NCBI GenBank assembly: GCA_903828785.1
Contig: CAIKNP010000022.1
Location: 35,816-99,815 of the forward strand
Source of the DNA: an uncultured Actinomycetes bacterium
GTDB taxonomy: Bacteria; Actinomycetota; Acidimicrobiia; Acidimicrobiales; RAAP-2
Direction of reading: 5' to 3'
Length of the DNA: 64,000 bases
Under the pieces are notes generated by a model that had not been told where the DNA came from, did no database searches, and worked only from the letters and a program-made list of their open reading frames with translations. Below, piece after piece: positions 1-8,416 of this stretch (positions are counted from its first letter, which is position 1; every line of letters starts with the position of its first letter). The position numbers and the translations under genes were made by a program.

Positions 1-583
1 GAGCGTGGCCGCCGGGTTTTCAGTCTGGCAAACCTGCTTACTCTCGCTCTTAACCTTCACCGGCGCTAGCCAGTTCGCCGCCGTCGGAGTGGTGGCGGCG
101 GGAGGTGGGGCACTCACCGCGGTGGCGACGGCCGGCCTGCTCAGTTCTCGCAACGCCCTCTACGGTTTGCAAATGACTCCCCATCTTGGTGTCAAGGGCT
201 GGCGGCGAGCGCTCGCGGCGCAGTGGACCATCGACGAATCAACCAACGTAGGTCTCGCCCAACTTCCCCTCGGCCCCGACGCCGTGCGCGCCGGCTTTTG
301 GCTTACCGGAGCTGGGGTGTACTTCTTCTGGAATGTTTTCACCCTGGCGGGGGCGCTCGGGGCAAAATCGATCGGTAATCCCGCGGCCTGGGGTCTTGAC
401 GCCGCCGTGCCGGCCGCCTTCTTGGGATTGCTTTGGCCGCGGCTACGCGATCGCTTTACGCAGTTGGTGGCCCTGGCGGCGATGGCCTTCTCCTTGCTGG
501 CGACCCCCGTCCTGCCCTCCGGGACCGCCATTATCGCCACCGTCATCGTCGCGATTTTTGCTGGTTGGCGGGATCGATCGTGA
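1..583 (+). CDS. azlC: AzlC-like branched-chain amino acid exporter subunit, 5' end cut by window
   Basis: AzlC and AzlD together form a small inner-membrane exporter of branched-chain amino acids. The frame is open to the left window edge, so the first 30-40 residues expected for the family (usual length about 230) are missing, and the GTG at 5 is probably internal. The family motif FTGASQFAAVG is visible near the start, followed about 30 residues later by the NALYGL segment and then four to five hydrophobic helices. The TGA stop overlaps the GTG start of the next gene by 4 nt, the usual azlC-azlD coupling. Family assignment is confident; the substrate is inferred from the family. Confidence 0.85.
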   Translation, partial: SVAAGFSVWQTCLLSLLTFTGASQFAAVGVVAAGGGALTAVATAGLLSSRNALYGLQMTPHLGVKGWRRALAAQWTIDESTNVGLAQLPLGPDAVRAGFWLTGAGVYFFWNVFTLAGALGAKSIGNPAAWGLDAAVPAAFLGLLWPRLRDRFTQLVALAAMAFSLLATPVLPSGTAIIATVIVAIFAGWRDRS

Positions 584-888
584 CGGCCACCTGGTACGTG
601 GTCGTGGGCACGAGCGTGCTGTGTTTTCTCATCAAGTACGTCGGTCACGTGGTACCCGCCCATTGGCTCTCCCGGCCCCGGGTTCAGCGCATCAACGCGT
701 ACGTGCCCGTCGTGCTGCTCGGCGCGCTGGTGGCGGTGCAGACCGCGGCGAGCAAAACCCACCTCGCGGTGGACCACCGCCTCGTTGGCATCCTGGTCGC
801 CGCGGCAGCCCTTAAGTTGCGCGCGCCCTTTCCCGTCGTGGTTTTTCTCGCAGCCCTCGCCTCAGCGCTGGCCTACCACTTGTCCTAG
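580..888 (+). CDS. azlD: AzlD-like branched-chain amino acid exporter subunit
   Basis: This 102-residue protein is the partner of AzlC and contributes the small membrane subunit of the exporter. It has four hydrophobic segments in about 100 residues, the typical AzlD size and layout, with the conserved pattern of a tyrosine/phenylalanine-rich first helix followed by RPRVQRINAYVPVV. The GTG at 580 is chosen because it overlaps the azlC stop as GTGA, giving translational coupling. It ends 4 nt before the convergent enoyl-CoA hydratase gene, so there is almost no room for a terminator. Confidence 0.85.
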   Translation: MTATWYVVVGTSVLCFLIKYVGHVVPAHWLSRPRVQRINAYVPVVLLGALVAVQTAASKTHLAVDHRLVGILVAAAALKLRAPFPVVVFLAALASALAYHLS

Positions 889-892
889 TCGC

Positions 893-1657
893 CTAGCGGC
901 CTTGCCACTTCGCAGCTCGCTTCTCCGCAAAAGCCAGGGCACCCTCGAGCGCGTCGGCGCTGGCCGCTACGGCCTCGAATGAGGCGTTGTTGCGCACCCA
1001 TCCTTCGGCCTCGCTCATATCCATGGTGTCGCGCAAAATGGCCTTCGAGAGGCGCACCGCCAATGGCGCATTCGCCGCGATACGCTCGGCAAGCGCCATC
1101 GTGGCGGCCATGACCTGCTCACCAGCAACGACCGCGTTCACGAGCCCCAGTTCGTAGGCACGCGCGGCCGTGATGGGTTCACCGGTGAGCGCCATCTGAG
1201 TGGCGATGGCGCGAGGAATGCGACGAGGCAAACGCAGCAAGCCACCGGCGCCGGCGAAGAGACCACGTTGGACCTCGGGAATGCCAAAGAGCGCGTGTTC
1301 GGCGGCCACGACGAGGTCGCAACTTAAGACCACTTCGAATCCCCCAGCGAAGGCCGAGCCATTCGCGGCGCACAAAAGCGGCTTCGCGAAACTGCGCTCG
1401 GTGATGCCGGCAAAACCATTCGGGGTAAAGGGTGCTTCACCCCTCGCGAAGGCTTTGAGATCCATACCAGCCGAGAAGGCCTTCTCCTCCGCGCCGGTGA
1501 GCACGACGACCCAGACCTCGTCGTCGTTTTCGGCGTCAGTCAGGGCGGCGTCAAGGGCTTGGGCCATGGCCAAATTGATGGCGTTACGGGCTTCGGGCCT
1601 ATTTAAGGTGATGGTCAAAATGTGGTCTTGCCTTTGCAGCAGTACTTCGTCAGCCAT
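893..1657 (-). CDS. Enoyl-CoA hydratase/isomerase family protein
   Basis: A 254-residue crotonase-fold protein expected to hydrate 2-enoyl-CoA esters in fatty-acid or related CoA-thioester breakdown. The oxyanion-hole segment AFSAGMDL and the segment NGSAFAGGFEV are both present. Both glutamates of the crotonase active site are kept, one in GGFEV and one in IPEVQRG, so it should be a hydratase rather than a catalytically altered relative. The ATG at 1657 follows an AAGGGAAAGG ribosome-binding site; the upstream in-frame extension to 1789 is not protein-like. No other beta-oxidation gene lies nearby, so the true acyl chain cannot be read from context. Confidence 0.9.
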   Translation of the reverse strand: MADEVLLQRQDHILTITLNRPEARNAINLAMAQALDAALTDAENDDEVWVVVLTGAEEKAFSAGMDLKAFARGEAPFTPNGFAGITERSFAKPLLCAANGSAFAGGFEVVLSCDLVVAAEHALFGIPEVQRGLFAGAGGLLRLPRRIPRAIATQMALTGEPITAARAYELGLVNAVVAGEQVMAATMALAERIAANAPLAVRLSKAILRDTMDMSEAEGWVRNNASFEAVAASADALEGALAFAEKRAAKWQGR

Positions 1658-1714
1658 AGTCAACCTTTCCCTTCCCAAACTAGCGGAGCGCTCGGGGCGT
1701 GGGAAACTATACGA

Positions 1715-2419
1715 GTGACCGATTTCTCCGCCTACCACGCCACGGTGAACGCCTACGCCACCGAAGGCGGCCTCGACGGTCGGGACCAACCCGCTACCTG
1801 TTACAACGCCTCGATCGCCCTCGGTGACGAGGTCGCGCCGGGTAACGCTTTGGGGCTGTGGGAGCGCTACGAGTCACTGGTTGACGCCGCCGCGGGCTTC
1901 GGTATTCGCGCCCTGCGCTTCGACCTCTCCTGGGCTCGACTGGAAGCAAGCGAGGGAGTGCCCGACCATTCAGCCTGGGAACGCTACCGCCAACTGATCA
2001 CCTACGCGAAGTCCCAGGGTCTGACCGTGGGCGTCCACGCCTGTGACGGCGCATGGCCCGCCTGGCTGGGCATGGAACCTTGGCTGTGGCCCTGGACGAC
2101 CTCGATCACCCTTCAACACCTCGCTCGGGTCGCGGAGTACTTATCGGCGGCTGACAGCCTCGACTTTTTCCCCGATCGCACACGACTGCGGCAAGGCTTC
2201 ATTGACGCCAGTGGGCCACCGTGGCGCCGAGGAGCCCACAGCGATGCGCAGTTCAGTGAAGAAACCCTGCTGTCGATCCGAGCGACCGCTCTCGAGCGAG
2301 CTCTCCTACGACCAGTCGTCGGGGAGCTGCGTACCCGGCCCCTGCTTGACGGTGTTGGACCCTTGCGACAATCCGCGGCGCTGCTCGCCCCCGCCGGCGA
2401 CACCTGGGTTCTCGTTTAG
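1715..2419 (+). CDS. Short glycoside-hydrolase-family-1-like protein (partial barrel)
   Basis: A 234-residue protein whose first half resembles the N-terminal part of a GH1 beta-glucosidase barrel: GIRALRFDLSWARLEAS, then a D/E-x-Y-x2-L-I helix and a GLTVGVHACDGAWPAWL strand that matches the place where GH1 enzymes have LYHWDLP. Normal GH1 enzymes are 400-480 residues long and carry two catalytic glutamates in NEP and ENG motifs; neither is visible here. It is therefore either a degenerate short relative or a remnant. The GTG at 1715 is the first plausible start after the divergent enoyl-CoA hydratase gene. The last codons overlap the convergent DedA gene by 4 nt. Confidence 0.6.
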   Translation: MTDFSAYHATVNAYATEGGLDGRDQPATCYNASIALGDEVAPGNALGLWERYESLVDAAAGFGIRALRFDLSWARLEASEGVPDHSAWERYRQLITYAKSQGLTVGVHACDGAWPAWLGMEPWLWPWTTSITLQHLARVAEYLSAADSLDFFPDRTRLRQGFIDASGPPWRRGAHSDAQFSEETLLSIRATALERALLRPVVGELRTRPLLDGVGPLRQSAALLAPAGDTWVLV

Positions 2420-3039
2420 AGGCGTTCGCGCCGCCGCCGACGTACGAAGTAGATGACGGCCGCTATCACGAAGAGGCTCAGCAGACCGGAACCGAAGTAG
2501 CCCGCGTAGCGCTCAATTCGACCTATCTGCTTACCGCCGAAGTACCCCAGCAGGGTAAAGCCAATACCCCACAGCAATCCGCCCGTAGCGTTCGCCAAGA
2601 GAAATCGGCGGTACTCGAGCCGACTCAGTCCCGCCAAACCCGGCATGACGGCCCGCAAAAACGAGGTAAAACGACCGAGAAAAACGTAGAGGGCGCCTCG
2701 ACGCTGCAATCCAGCGCGGGCCCTTTCGATTTCGTCGAGATGACGTTTAAAAATTCTCAGAGCGAGTAGTCGATCCCCGTATTCGCGCCCCACGATGTAA
2801 CCAACGCTGTCACCCACGATCGCCGCCGCAACAACCAGCAGGACGAGGACCAGAATATTTACGGAACCCTGACTGGCAATCACCCCAGCCACGATGACGG
2901 TCGTTTCCCCGGGCAGAACAAAACCCACGAAGAGGGCCGCCTCGCCAAAAACTAAGAAGGCCACCACGACGTAGACCAGTGTCGGGGGCAGTCGGTGCAG
3001 TTCTCCGACCAAATAACTAATTGCGGACGCTTCAAGCAT
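2416..3039 (-). CDS. DedA/SNARE-associated family membrane protein
   Basis: A 207-residue polytopic inner-membrane protein of the DedA family, whose members act in lipid carrier recycling, membrane homeostasis or small-molecule export. The hallmark GFVLPGETTVIVAG and the paired G-R-F/Y segments VFLGRFTSFLRAVMPGLAGLSR are present, with the re-entrant loop pattern and a basic C-terminal tail (FVRRRRRERL). Odd detail: GGAGG lies immediately before the ATG, with no spacer, so either the message is leaderless or initiation is weak. Family certain; specific substrate unknown. Confidence 0.88.
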   Translation of the reverse strand: MLEASAISYLVGELHRLPPTLVYVVVAFLVFGEAALFVGFVLPGETTVIVAGVIASQGSVNILVLVLLVVAAAIVGDSVGYIVGREYGDRLLALRIFKRHLDEIERARAGLQRRGALYVFLGRFTSFLRAVMPGLAGLSRLEYRRFLLANATGGLLWGIGFTLLGYFGGKQIGRIERYAGYFGSGLLSLFVIAAVIYFVRRRRRERL

Positions 3040-3112
3040 CCTCCTATCTTGCCACCCCCGAGGGTCGAAGTAATTTTTAGGTTCTGCTTAGGGGTCAGCC
3101 CTCTTGGTTCTT

Positions 3113-3118
3113 TAGACT
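3113..3118 (+). promoter_or_regulatory. Candidate -10 box (TAGACT), leaderless start of DoxX-Rieske gene
   Basis: TAGACT ends 8 nt before the ATG at 3127, which would place the transcription start at or next to the start codon. No ribosome-binding site and no clear -35 box is seen. Confidence 0.4.
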
Positions 3119-3126
3119 GAGCAACT

Positions 3127-4302
3127 ATGGCGCGATCCGCAACTCCCTGGCTTCCCGAACTTCCCAAACTCAACCTGAAGGCTCCGGTGCGAGCTACTTC
3201 CCTCAGCGAATGGGCCCTGCTCCCCCTGCGGCTCTTTCTGGGAGTTACCTTCACCTTCGCTTCGCTGCAGAAGTTGGCCAACCCTAATTTTTTCAACGCT
3301 GCTTCACCCGCGTCCATTCAAAATCAGCTCAAGGGCGCAGCGCAGTTCAGTCCCATCCACGCGCTGCTGCACCCCATGCTCCCCTACGCCGGCACCATCG
3401 GCATGGTCATCGCCTACGCCGAGTTGGCGATTGGACTGGGCGCCTTGCTGGGTCTGTACTCGCGCATCGCCGCGCTGGGCGGCGCGGTACTGTCCTTCTC
3501 GCTCTTTCTCACGGTGAGTTTTCACGCCTCGCCCTACTACACGGGTGCGGACATCGTCTTCTTCTTCGCTTGGCTGCCCTTCATCGTGGCCGGCAGCGGT
3601 TCCCAGCTCTCCCTCGACGGCTATCTCGCTCGTTACGCGCGAGCCAAGAAGGGAATAGCCGCGAGCGATCTCGTCGCCATTCCCTTCGCCCAGGTACAGC
3701 TGGTCTGCGGAAAATTCAAGCAAAATACATGCTCGGCGCTCTCGGGGGCCGCTTGCCGCAGTGACGTTTGCCCCGTACTTCTCGGATCCCAGGCCCCCAT
3801 TGCCACTGCGGTGGACCTCGACATGGTGAAGCGTCGCCAGGTTGTTCTGGGTGGCGTCACCGCGGCCGCCGTTGCCACCACCGCGGTCATTTTGGGTTCA
3901 ACCACGGCCGGCCTCGGGAAGTTAATCGGAGGGGCGAAGAGTCCCAGTGCCGGTAACAATCTGGGCGGCGCTACGGGTGCCACGGGCGCTACTGGCTCGG
4001 GCACGCTCGTGGGCTCTGCCGCGAAGGTGCCCGTTGGACACGCCGCCACCGTCCAACTGCCTGGGTCGGGTGATCCCGGAATCGTGATTCACGTGAAGGA
4101 AGGTGAGTGGCTGTGTTACGACACCGTATGCCCGCACTTGGGCTGCACCGTGGGTTGGACTCCCGGTTCGGCGGTCCTCGTCTGCCCTTGTCACGGTTCG
4201 ATGTTTGACGTGGCCAGTGGCGGCGTCATCGGTGGTCCGGCATCTCACGGTCTCCGCTCCCTCACCGTTAAGGACGTTGGCGGTAATCTCTACATACAAT
4301 GA
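3127..4302 (+). CDS. DoxX-like membrane domain fused to a C-terminal Rieske [2Fe-2S] domain
   Basis: A 391-residue fusion. Residues about 28-170 form a DoxX-type four-helix membrane domain (LRLFLGVTFTFASLQKL, later SPYYTGADIVFFFAWLPFI). Residues 187-207 hold a cysteine-rich linker with five Cys. Around residues 225-252 there is an internal Tat-like segment, KRRQVVLGG followed by a hydrophobic stretch, then a Gly/Ala/Thr-rich linker. Residues about 300-391 are a Rieske domain with CPHLGC (335-340) and CPCHGS (353-358), so all four cluster ligands are present. The Rieske domain is probably on the outer face of the membrane, receiving or giving electrons there, perhaps in quinol or thiosulfate oxidation. 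The electron partner is unknown. The following gene, a broken response regulator, overlaps its stop by 4 nt. Confidence 0.85.
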   Translation: MARSATPWLPELPKLNLKAPVRATSLSEWALLPLRLFLGVTFTFASLQKLANPNFFNAASPASIQNQLKGAAQFSPIHALLHPMLPYAGTIGMVIAYAELAIGLGALLGLYSRIAALGGAVLSFSLFLTVSFHASPYYTGADIVFFFAWLPFIVAGSGSQLSLDGYLARYARAKKGIAASDLVAIPFAQVQLVCGKFKQNTCSALSGAACRSDVCPVLLGSQAPIATAVDLDMVKRRQVVLGGVTAAAVATTAVILGSTTAGLGKLIGGAKSPSAGNNLGGATGATGATGSGTLVGSAAKVPVGHAATVQLPGSGDPGIVIHVKEGEWLCYDTVCPHLGCTVGWTPGSAVLVCPCHGSMFDVASGGVIGGPASHGLRSLTVKDVGGNLYIQ

Positions 4303-4992
4303 CCGACGCCCCTCGCCGAATCCTCGTTGTTGAAGACGACGAGGACCTCGCCCACGCAATTGCTCAATTGCTGAACAGTCAGTGGACGCCGGCTTCGTGG
4401 TGGACCAGCGTCACGACGGAATCGCGGGATTCGAAGCGGCTCGCGATGGCGACTACCAGATGATCATTCTCGACATCATGTTGCCCAAGCGCAACGGCTT
4501 CTCCGTCTGCCTCGATCTGCGTCAAGCCGGCGTTGAAACCCCCCTGTTGTTTCTCACCGCCAAAGATGGCGAATTGGACGAATTCGAGGGTTTGGACGTG
4601 GGTGGGGATGACTTCTTGCGCAAGCCCTTCGAGCGTTCGGTGTTGCTCGCTCGCACGCAGGCCCTGTTGCGTCGCCACGAGCGCGGGCGGCCGCGTCCAG
4701 TAACTCTGGGACCAGTGGTGGTTGACGTGGCCAGTCGCGTCGTGAGCAAAAACGGAGTGGCCGTAGCCCTAACGCCTCGGGAGTACCGCCTCTTGGAATT
4801 TCTCATCGCGCGGATTAACCAACCAGTGGCCAAGAGCGAGATTCTCGAGACGGTGTGGGGCGGCAGTTTTGATGGTGACCCAACATTGTTGAGGTCTACG
4901 TCGGCTACCTGCGGCGCAAGCTCGATAGGGCCGGGGCGCCGTCACTCATAACGACGCTTCGCGGCATCGGGTACACCATCAGTTCCTTATGA
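4299..4992 (+). pseudogene. OmpR/PhoB-type response regulator with two frameshifts
   Basis: The three pieces read as one normal winged-helix response regulator when two single-base losses are allowed. Piece 1 (frame of 4299) has the receiver start RRILVVEDDEDLAHAI. Around 4376-4383 the frame changes and piece 2 carries DGDYQMIILDIMLPKRNGFS with the phosphoryl-accepting Asp, LLFLTAKDG, and the DNA-binding start TPREYRLLEFL. Around 4880-4886 the frame changes again, and piece 3 supplies the conserved end [14 protein letters not shown] and TLRGIGYTI. The final stop overlaps the kinase start as ATGA, as in an intact pair. Either the gene is decaying or the assembly has two one-base deletions. Confidence 0.85.
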
Positions 4993-6374
4993 AACGTCTG
5001 TCCATTCGGGTTCGTTTCACCCTGTGGCGATCCGTCATCATCGCCCTCGTCTTACCGGTGGTCGGTATTTCCTTTTCCCATTACGACCAGCGAATTCTCG
5101 AAGCGAACAGCCGCTCCGAGATCGCCCAGGCCATGGTGCGCGCCCAAGCCACTTTTAACCAGATTTACTACCCGTCCATGGCCACACATTACGTCCCGAG
5201 GCTCACTGACGCCGAATTCCAAATCACGTCCTACAACGGTGACCGCGTGTACATGGCGAGTTCAGTGTTGACCAATCAGCCAGCGCTCGCGCGGGTGCGC
5301 GTTTCCCATACTTCTTCGAGTGGACTAGTCCCCGTACTCCAGCGACGCCACGCAACCCGTTTTATTGACGTACGCCTCCACCTCGGCGTGGCCATCCCCC
5401 TCACTAAGCCCGGCTGCGTCGGCGACGGCTGCACCGCGGTGGAATTTGGTTGGTACTTCGGTTCGGCCGCCAGCCAATCGCTGGCCGTAACGCAGCGAAT
5501 ACTCATCACTTCCTTCCTGGTCTTATGGCTGCTTGGTACCTTGCTCATTTGGCTCGGCGTGGGAGCAGCCTTGGCGCCCATCGAAGCCATTCGCCGACGT
5601 GTTTCGTCTATTACGGCGGGTGATTTATCTGAACGCGTCGAAGTCTCCGAGGGAAATGACGAGTTCTCTCGACTCGCAGTAACGGTAAACGACATGCTCG
5701 GGCGACTCGAGGAATCGGCCAAGCGTCAGCAGGAGTTCGTCTCGAACGCCAGCCACGAACTGCGTAGTCCCCTCTCCACCCTGCTCGCGACGGTGGACCT
5801 CGCCGCCGCGAACAGCGAGAAAGCCGACTGACCCGCCGTCACCGCCACGGTTCAGCGTGAAGGGCGCCGGCTGGACCGACTAATTGAGGACCTCTTCTGG
5901 CTCGCGCGCAGTAGCGAAAAGCAGATTCCGACCTCGAAGGAGGAGGTCGATATCGACGATTTCCTCTACGAGGAAGCCGCCCGAGTTCGCGGTATGACCA
6001 GCCTCGTGGTCGACACCTCAGGTACCAATCCCACCCGCGTCTGGGGAGACCCCGCCCTCCTGCGTCGAGCCATACGCAACATTGTCGACAACGCCATGCG
6101 CTACGCCACCACGGGGCTCGCGTTTTCGAGTCATTTCGAGGGCGGTAGTTGCGTCATAAACATTCACGACGACGGCGTAGGCGTTGACGCCAAGGCGGCC
6201 GAACGCTACTTTGAACGCTTCGTGCGCGAAGACGTTTCGCGGGCTCGTCATTCGGGTGGCACGGGACTGGGGCTGGCCATCGTGGCCGACATCATGTCGC
6301 GCCACGGCGGCAGTGCGCACTTCATCCCCACCGAGTCCGGCACCACCGTAGAGTTACGCTTGCGGCGCTACTAA
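4989..6374 (+). pseudogene. Sensor histidine kinase interrupted by an in-frame TGA
   Basis: Read through the TGA at 5829-5831 this is a complete membrane sensor kinase of about 460 residues. It has an N-terminal membrane helix, a periplasmic-side domain of about 130 residues, a second helix (LVLWLLGTLLIWLG), a HAMP domain (PIEAIRRRVSSITAGDLSER), the H-box SHELRSPL, then after the stop the rest of the dimerisation helix, an N-box (RRAIRNIVDNAMRY), a G1 box (DDGVGV) and a G2 box (GGTGLGLAI). The stop sits about 25 residues after the phosphorylated His, so the translated protein would lack the ATP-binding domain. Tryptophan (TGG) would fit there. Partner of the broken regulator immediately upstream. 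Confidence 0.85.
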
Positions 6375-6860
6375 GTAGACCTCAAGTTCCAGCAGAAATT
6401 CCTTGACGGCGATTCCCCCACCGTAACCGCCGAGACCATTGCTGGCCACGACGCGATGGCAAGGAATGAAAATGGGCCAGGGATTGGCGTGGTTCGCGTT
6501 GCCTACCGCCCGAGCGGCGAAGGGGCGACCCACCGATCGCGCGACTTGCGCGTAGGTCGCCACTGCTCCGTAGGGGATGTCGGCCAGGACGGCCCAGCAC
6601 TCTCGTTGGAACGATGTCGCTTTCTCCGTGATGAGGGCGAGATCGAATGCTCGCCTGGTCTTGGCGAAGTACTCCTCCAGCTGGCGCTGCGCATCCTTGA
6701 CCACCCTGGAGGCCCGAGGGGTGTTTGGCCCCGTTCGCTCGTGGGGCATGTACACCCGCGTGACGCCTTCGTCGTTGCCCTCAATAGCCCAAGGTCCCAC
6801 GGGCGAGCGCACGATACGTAATGACGAAGGCACGACTCCAGTTCTAGTGCACAACTGCAC
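6354..6860 (-). CDS. ogt: Methylated-DNA--protein-cysteine methyltransferase, Ogt/MGMT type
   Basis: Suicide repair protein that moves the alkyl group from O6-alkylguanine (and O4-alkylthymine) to its own cysteine. The active-site segment IPCHRVV is present, preceded by the DNA-binding helix AARAVGNANHANP containing the Arg finger region, and by IPYGAVATYAQVA. Length 168 is normal. The ATG at 6860 has no obvious ribosome-binding site; a GTG at 6836 is a possible alternative. The 3' end overlaps the broken kinase gene by 21 nt in convergent orientation. Confidence 0.92.
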   Translation of the reverse strand: MQLCTRTGVVPSSLRIVRSPVGPWAIEGNDEGVTRVYMPHERTGPNTPRASRVVKDAQRQLEEYFAKTRRAFDLALITEKATSFQRECWAVLADIPYGAVATYAQVARSVGRPFAARAVGNANHANPWPIFIPCHRVVASNGLGGYGGGIAVKEFLLELEVYLVAPQA

Positions 6861-6938
6861 AAGTTGCCAGCACGGAGCTTTAGAGAGTTTTTAGGAAGAC
6901 GAACGCCCTCCCGCGCCCGTAGCACCCCTCCGTACTGC

Positions 6939-6944
6939 TAGAAC
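6939..6944 (+). promoter_or_regulatory. Candidate -10 box (TAGAAC) before pntAA
   Basis: TAGAAC ends 6 nt before the ATG at 6951. The six intervening bases, AGGTGG, could also serve as a ribosome-binding site from an upstream promoter, so the leaderless reading is uncertain. Confidence 0.3.
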
Positions 6945-6950
6945 AGGTGG

Positions 6951-8099
6951 ATGAAAATAGCGTTGTATAGAGAATCACGTCCGGGCGAGACCCGTGTCGC
7001 GTTGACGCCCGATGCGGTGAAGACCCTTACTCGAGACGGCTGGTCCGTCGAGGTTGAGCGCGGCGCCGGCGAACTCGCTCACTTTACCGACGGAGCCTTC
7101 ACCGAAGCCGGTGCCACCATCGTTGAGCACGCCGCTGGGGACGTTAACCTCCGCGTCAACGCTCCCACCCTGGATGAAGTCGCCCGCTTGCCCGAGGGCT
7201 CATTGCATCTTTCCTTTCTTTCGCCGCTGCTCGCCAGTGACGTCGTGGAGGCAATGAACCAACGATCGATCACCATTTGTTCCTTCGACCTACTGCCGCG
7301 CATTTCGCGCGCGCAGTACATGGACGCCCTGTCGTCACAGGCCACCGTGTCCGGGTACCGAGCGGCCCTGGCCGGAGCGAGTCACTTCGACCGCTTCTTT
7401 CCCCTCCTGACCACCGCCGCGGGTACCATTCGACCCGCCAAAGTCCTGGTCATGGGAGTGGGTGTCGCCGGTCTCCAGGCTATTGCCACCTCCAAGCGCC
7501 TCGGGGCCAAGGTTCGCGCCTACGACGTGCGATCAGCGGCTAAGGAAGAGGCGGAGTCCGCCGGCGCCGTCTTCGTGAAACTGGCCGTTACCGCCGACGC
7601 GGCCGGTGGTTACGCCCGCGAGCTCACCGAGGAAGAGCGCCAGCAGCAGCAGGCCGCCCTGCTTTCCGAAGTCGCCAACGCCGACGTCGTCATCACGACC
7701 GCCGCCGTTCCCGGCCGCAAAGCCCCCATTCTCCTCACCCAGGCCATGGTGGAGGCGATGGGCGAAGGTTCACTGGTCATTGATATGGCCGCCGACGGTG
7801 GCGGTAACTGCGAACTAACCCGGGCCGGCGAAACCGTGGTGCACCAGGGAGTCCGCGTCGTTGGCCTCACCAACCCCCCCGCGGAGATGGGCGCGTCGGC
7901 CAGTTTCATGTACGCCAATAACGTGTTGAAGTTGCTGGGCCTCTTTGGCGCCAAGGGTGAATTGCAACCCGACTGGAACGACGAAGTCGTTCGTGGTGTC
8001 ACCGTCGCCCGCCAGGGGCAGGTCAACCACGCCCCCACCGCCGAAAAACTTGGCGTCGCCCACGTGGCGATCGTCGCCGAAATGAAGGAAGAGAACTAA
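6951..8099 (+). CDS. pntAA: NAD(P) transhydrogenase subunit alpha, soluble NAD-binding part
   Basis: First of three subunits of the proton-translocating transhydrogenase, which moves hydride between NADH and NADP at the cost of the proton gradient. The 382-residue protein starts with MKIALYRESRPGETRVALTP, typical of the alanine-dehydrogenase/PntA fold, and has the nucleotide loop VMGVGVAGLQAIATSKRLGA with the following RAYDVR. The alpha polypeptide is split, as in many Actinomycetota and alphaproteobacteria, so the membrane part is the next gene. Stop and next start overlap as TAATG. Confidence 0.95.
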   Translation: MKIALYRESRPGETRVALTPDAVKTLTRDGWSVEVERGAGELAHFTDGAFTEAGATIVEHAAGDVNLRVNAPTLDEVARLPEGSLHLSFLSPLLASDVVEAMNQRSITICSFDLLPRISRAQYMDALSSQATVSGYRAALAGASHFDRFFPLLTTAAGTIRPAKVLVMGVGVAGLQAIATSKRLGAKVRAYDVRSAAKEEAESAGAVFVKLAVTADAAGGYARELTEEERQQQQAALLSEVANADVVITTAAVPGRKAPILLTQAMVEAMGEGSLVIDMAADGGGNCELTRAGETVVHQGVRVVGLTNPPAEMGASASFMYANNVLKLLGLFGAKGELQPDWNDEVVRGVTVARQGQVNHAPTAEKLGVAHVAIVAEMKEEN

Positions 8100-8416
8100 T
8101 GGGTAACACCCTCTTGCAGTACGCCACCGTCTTGATGCTGAGCATCTTCGTCGGTATTGAAATCATCGCCAAGGTCCCCAGTATCTTGCACACCCCCCTG
8201 ATGAGTGGCTCGAACGCCATTCACGGGGTCATTCTGGTTGGCGCCATGTTGGTGCTGGGTTCAGCGACCACCAACCTCGAAGAGATTCTCGGCTTTCTGG
8301 CCGTCATTTTGGCGACCTTGAACGTCGTGGGTGGCTTCGTTGTTACTGACCGCATGCTCGAAATGTTCCGTGGCAAGGCGAAGCCGGCCGCGGCGAAGGA
8401 CGAGGTGGCCTCGTGA
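8099..8416 (+). CDS. pntAB: NAD(P) transhydrogenase subunit alpha, membrane part
   Basis: A 105-residue membrane subunit with three to four helices that helps form the proton channel of transhydrogenase. It keeps the conserved KVPSILHTPLMSGSNAIHGVI segment of the family. Its TGA stop overlaps the GTG start of pntB as GTGA, so the three pnt genes are one coupled operon. Confidence 0.95.
   Translation: MGNTLLQYATVLMLSIFVGIEIIAKVPSILHTPLMSGSNAIHGVILVGAMLVLGSATTNLEEILGFLAVILATLNVVGGFVVTDRMLEMFRGKAKPAAAKDEVAS

Noticed and set aside
4376..4886. Programmed ribosomal frameshifting in the response regulator
   Set aside because: No slippery heptamer or clear downstream structure at either shift point, and two shifts in one regulator would be unprecedented to my knowledge.
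5829..5831. TGA in the histidine kinase read as selenocysteine
   Set aside because: The position is in the dimerisation helix, where no catalytic Cys or Sec is expected, and the partner gene is also broken, so a nonsense mutation or sequencing error is simpler.
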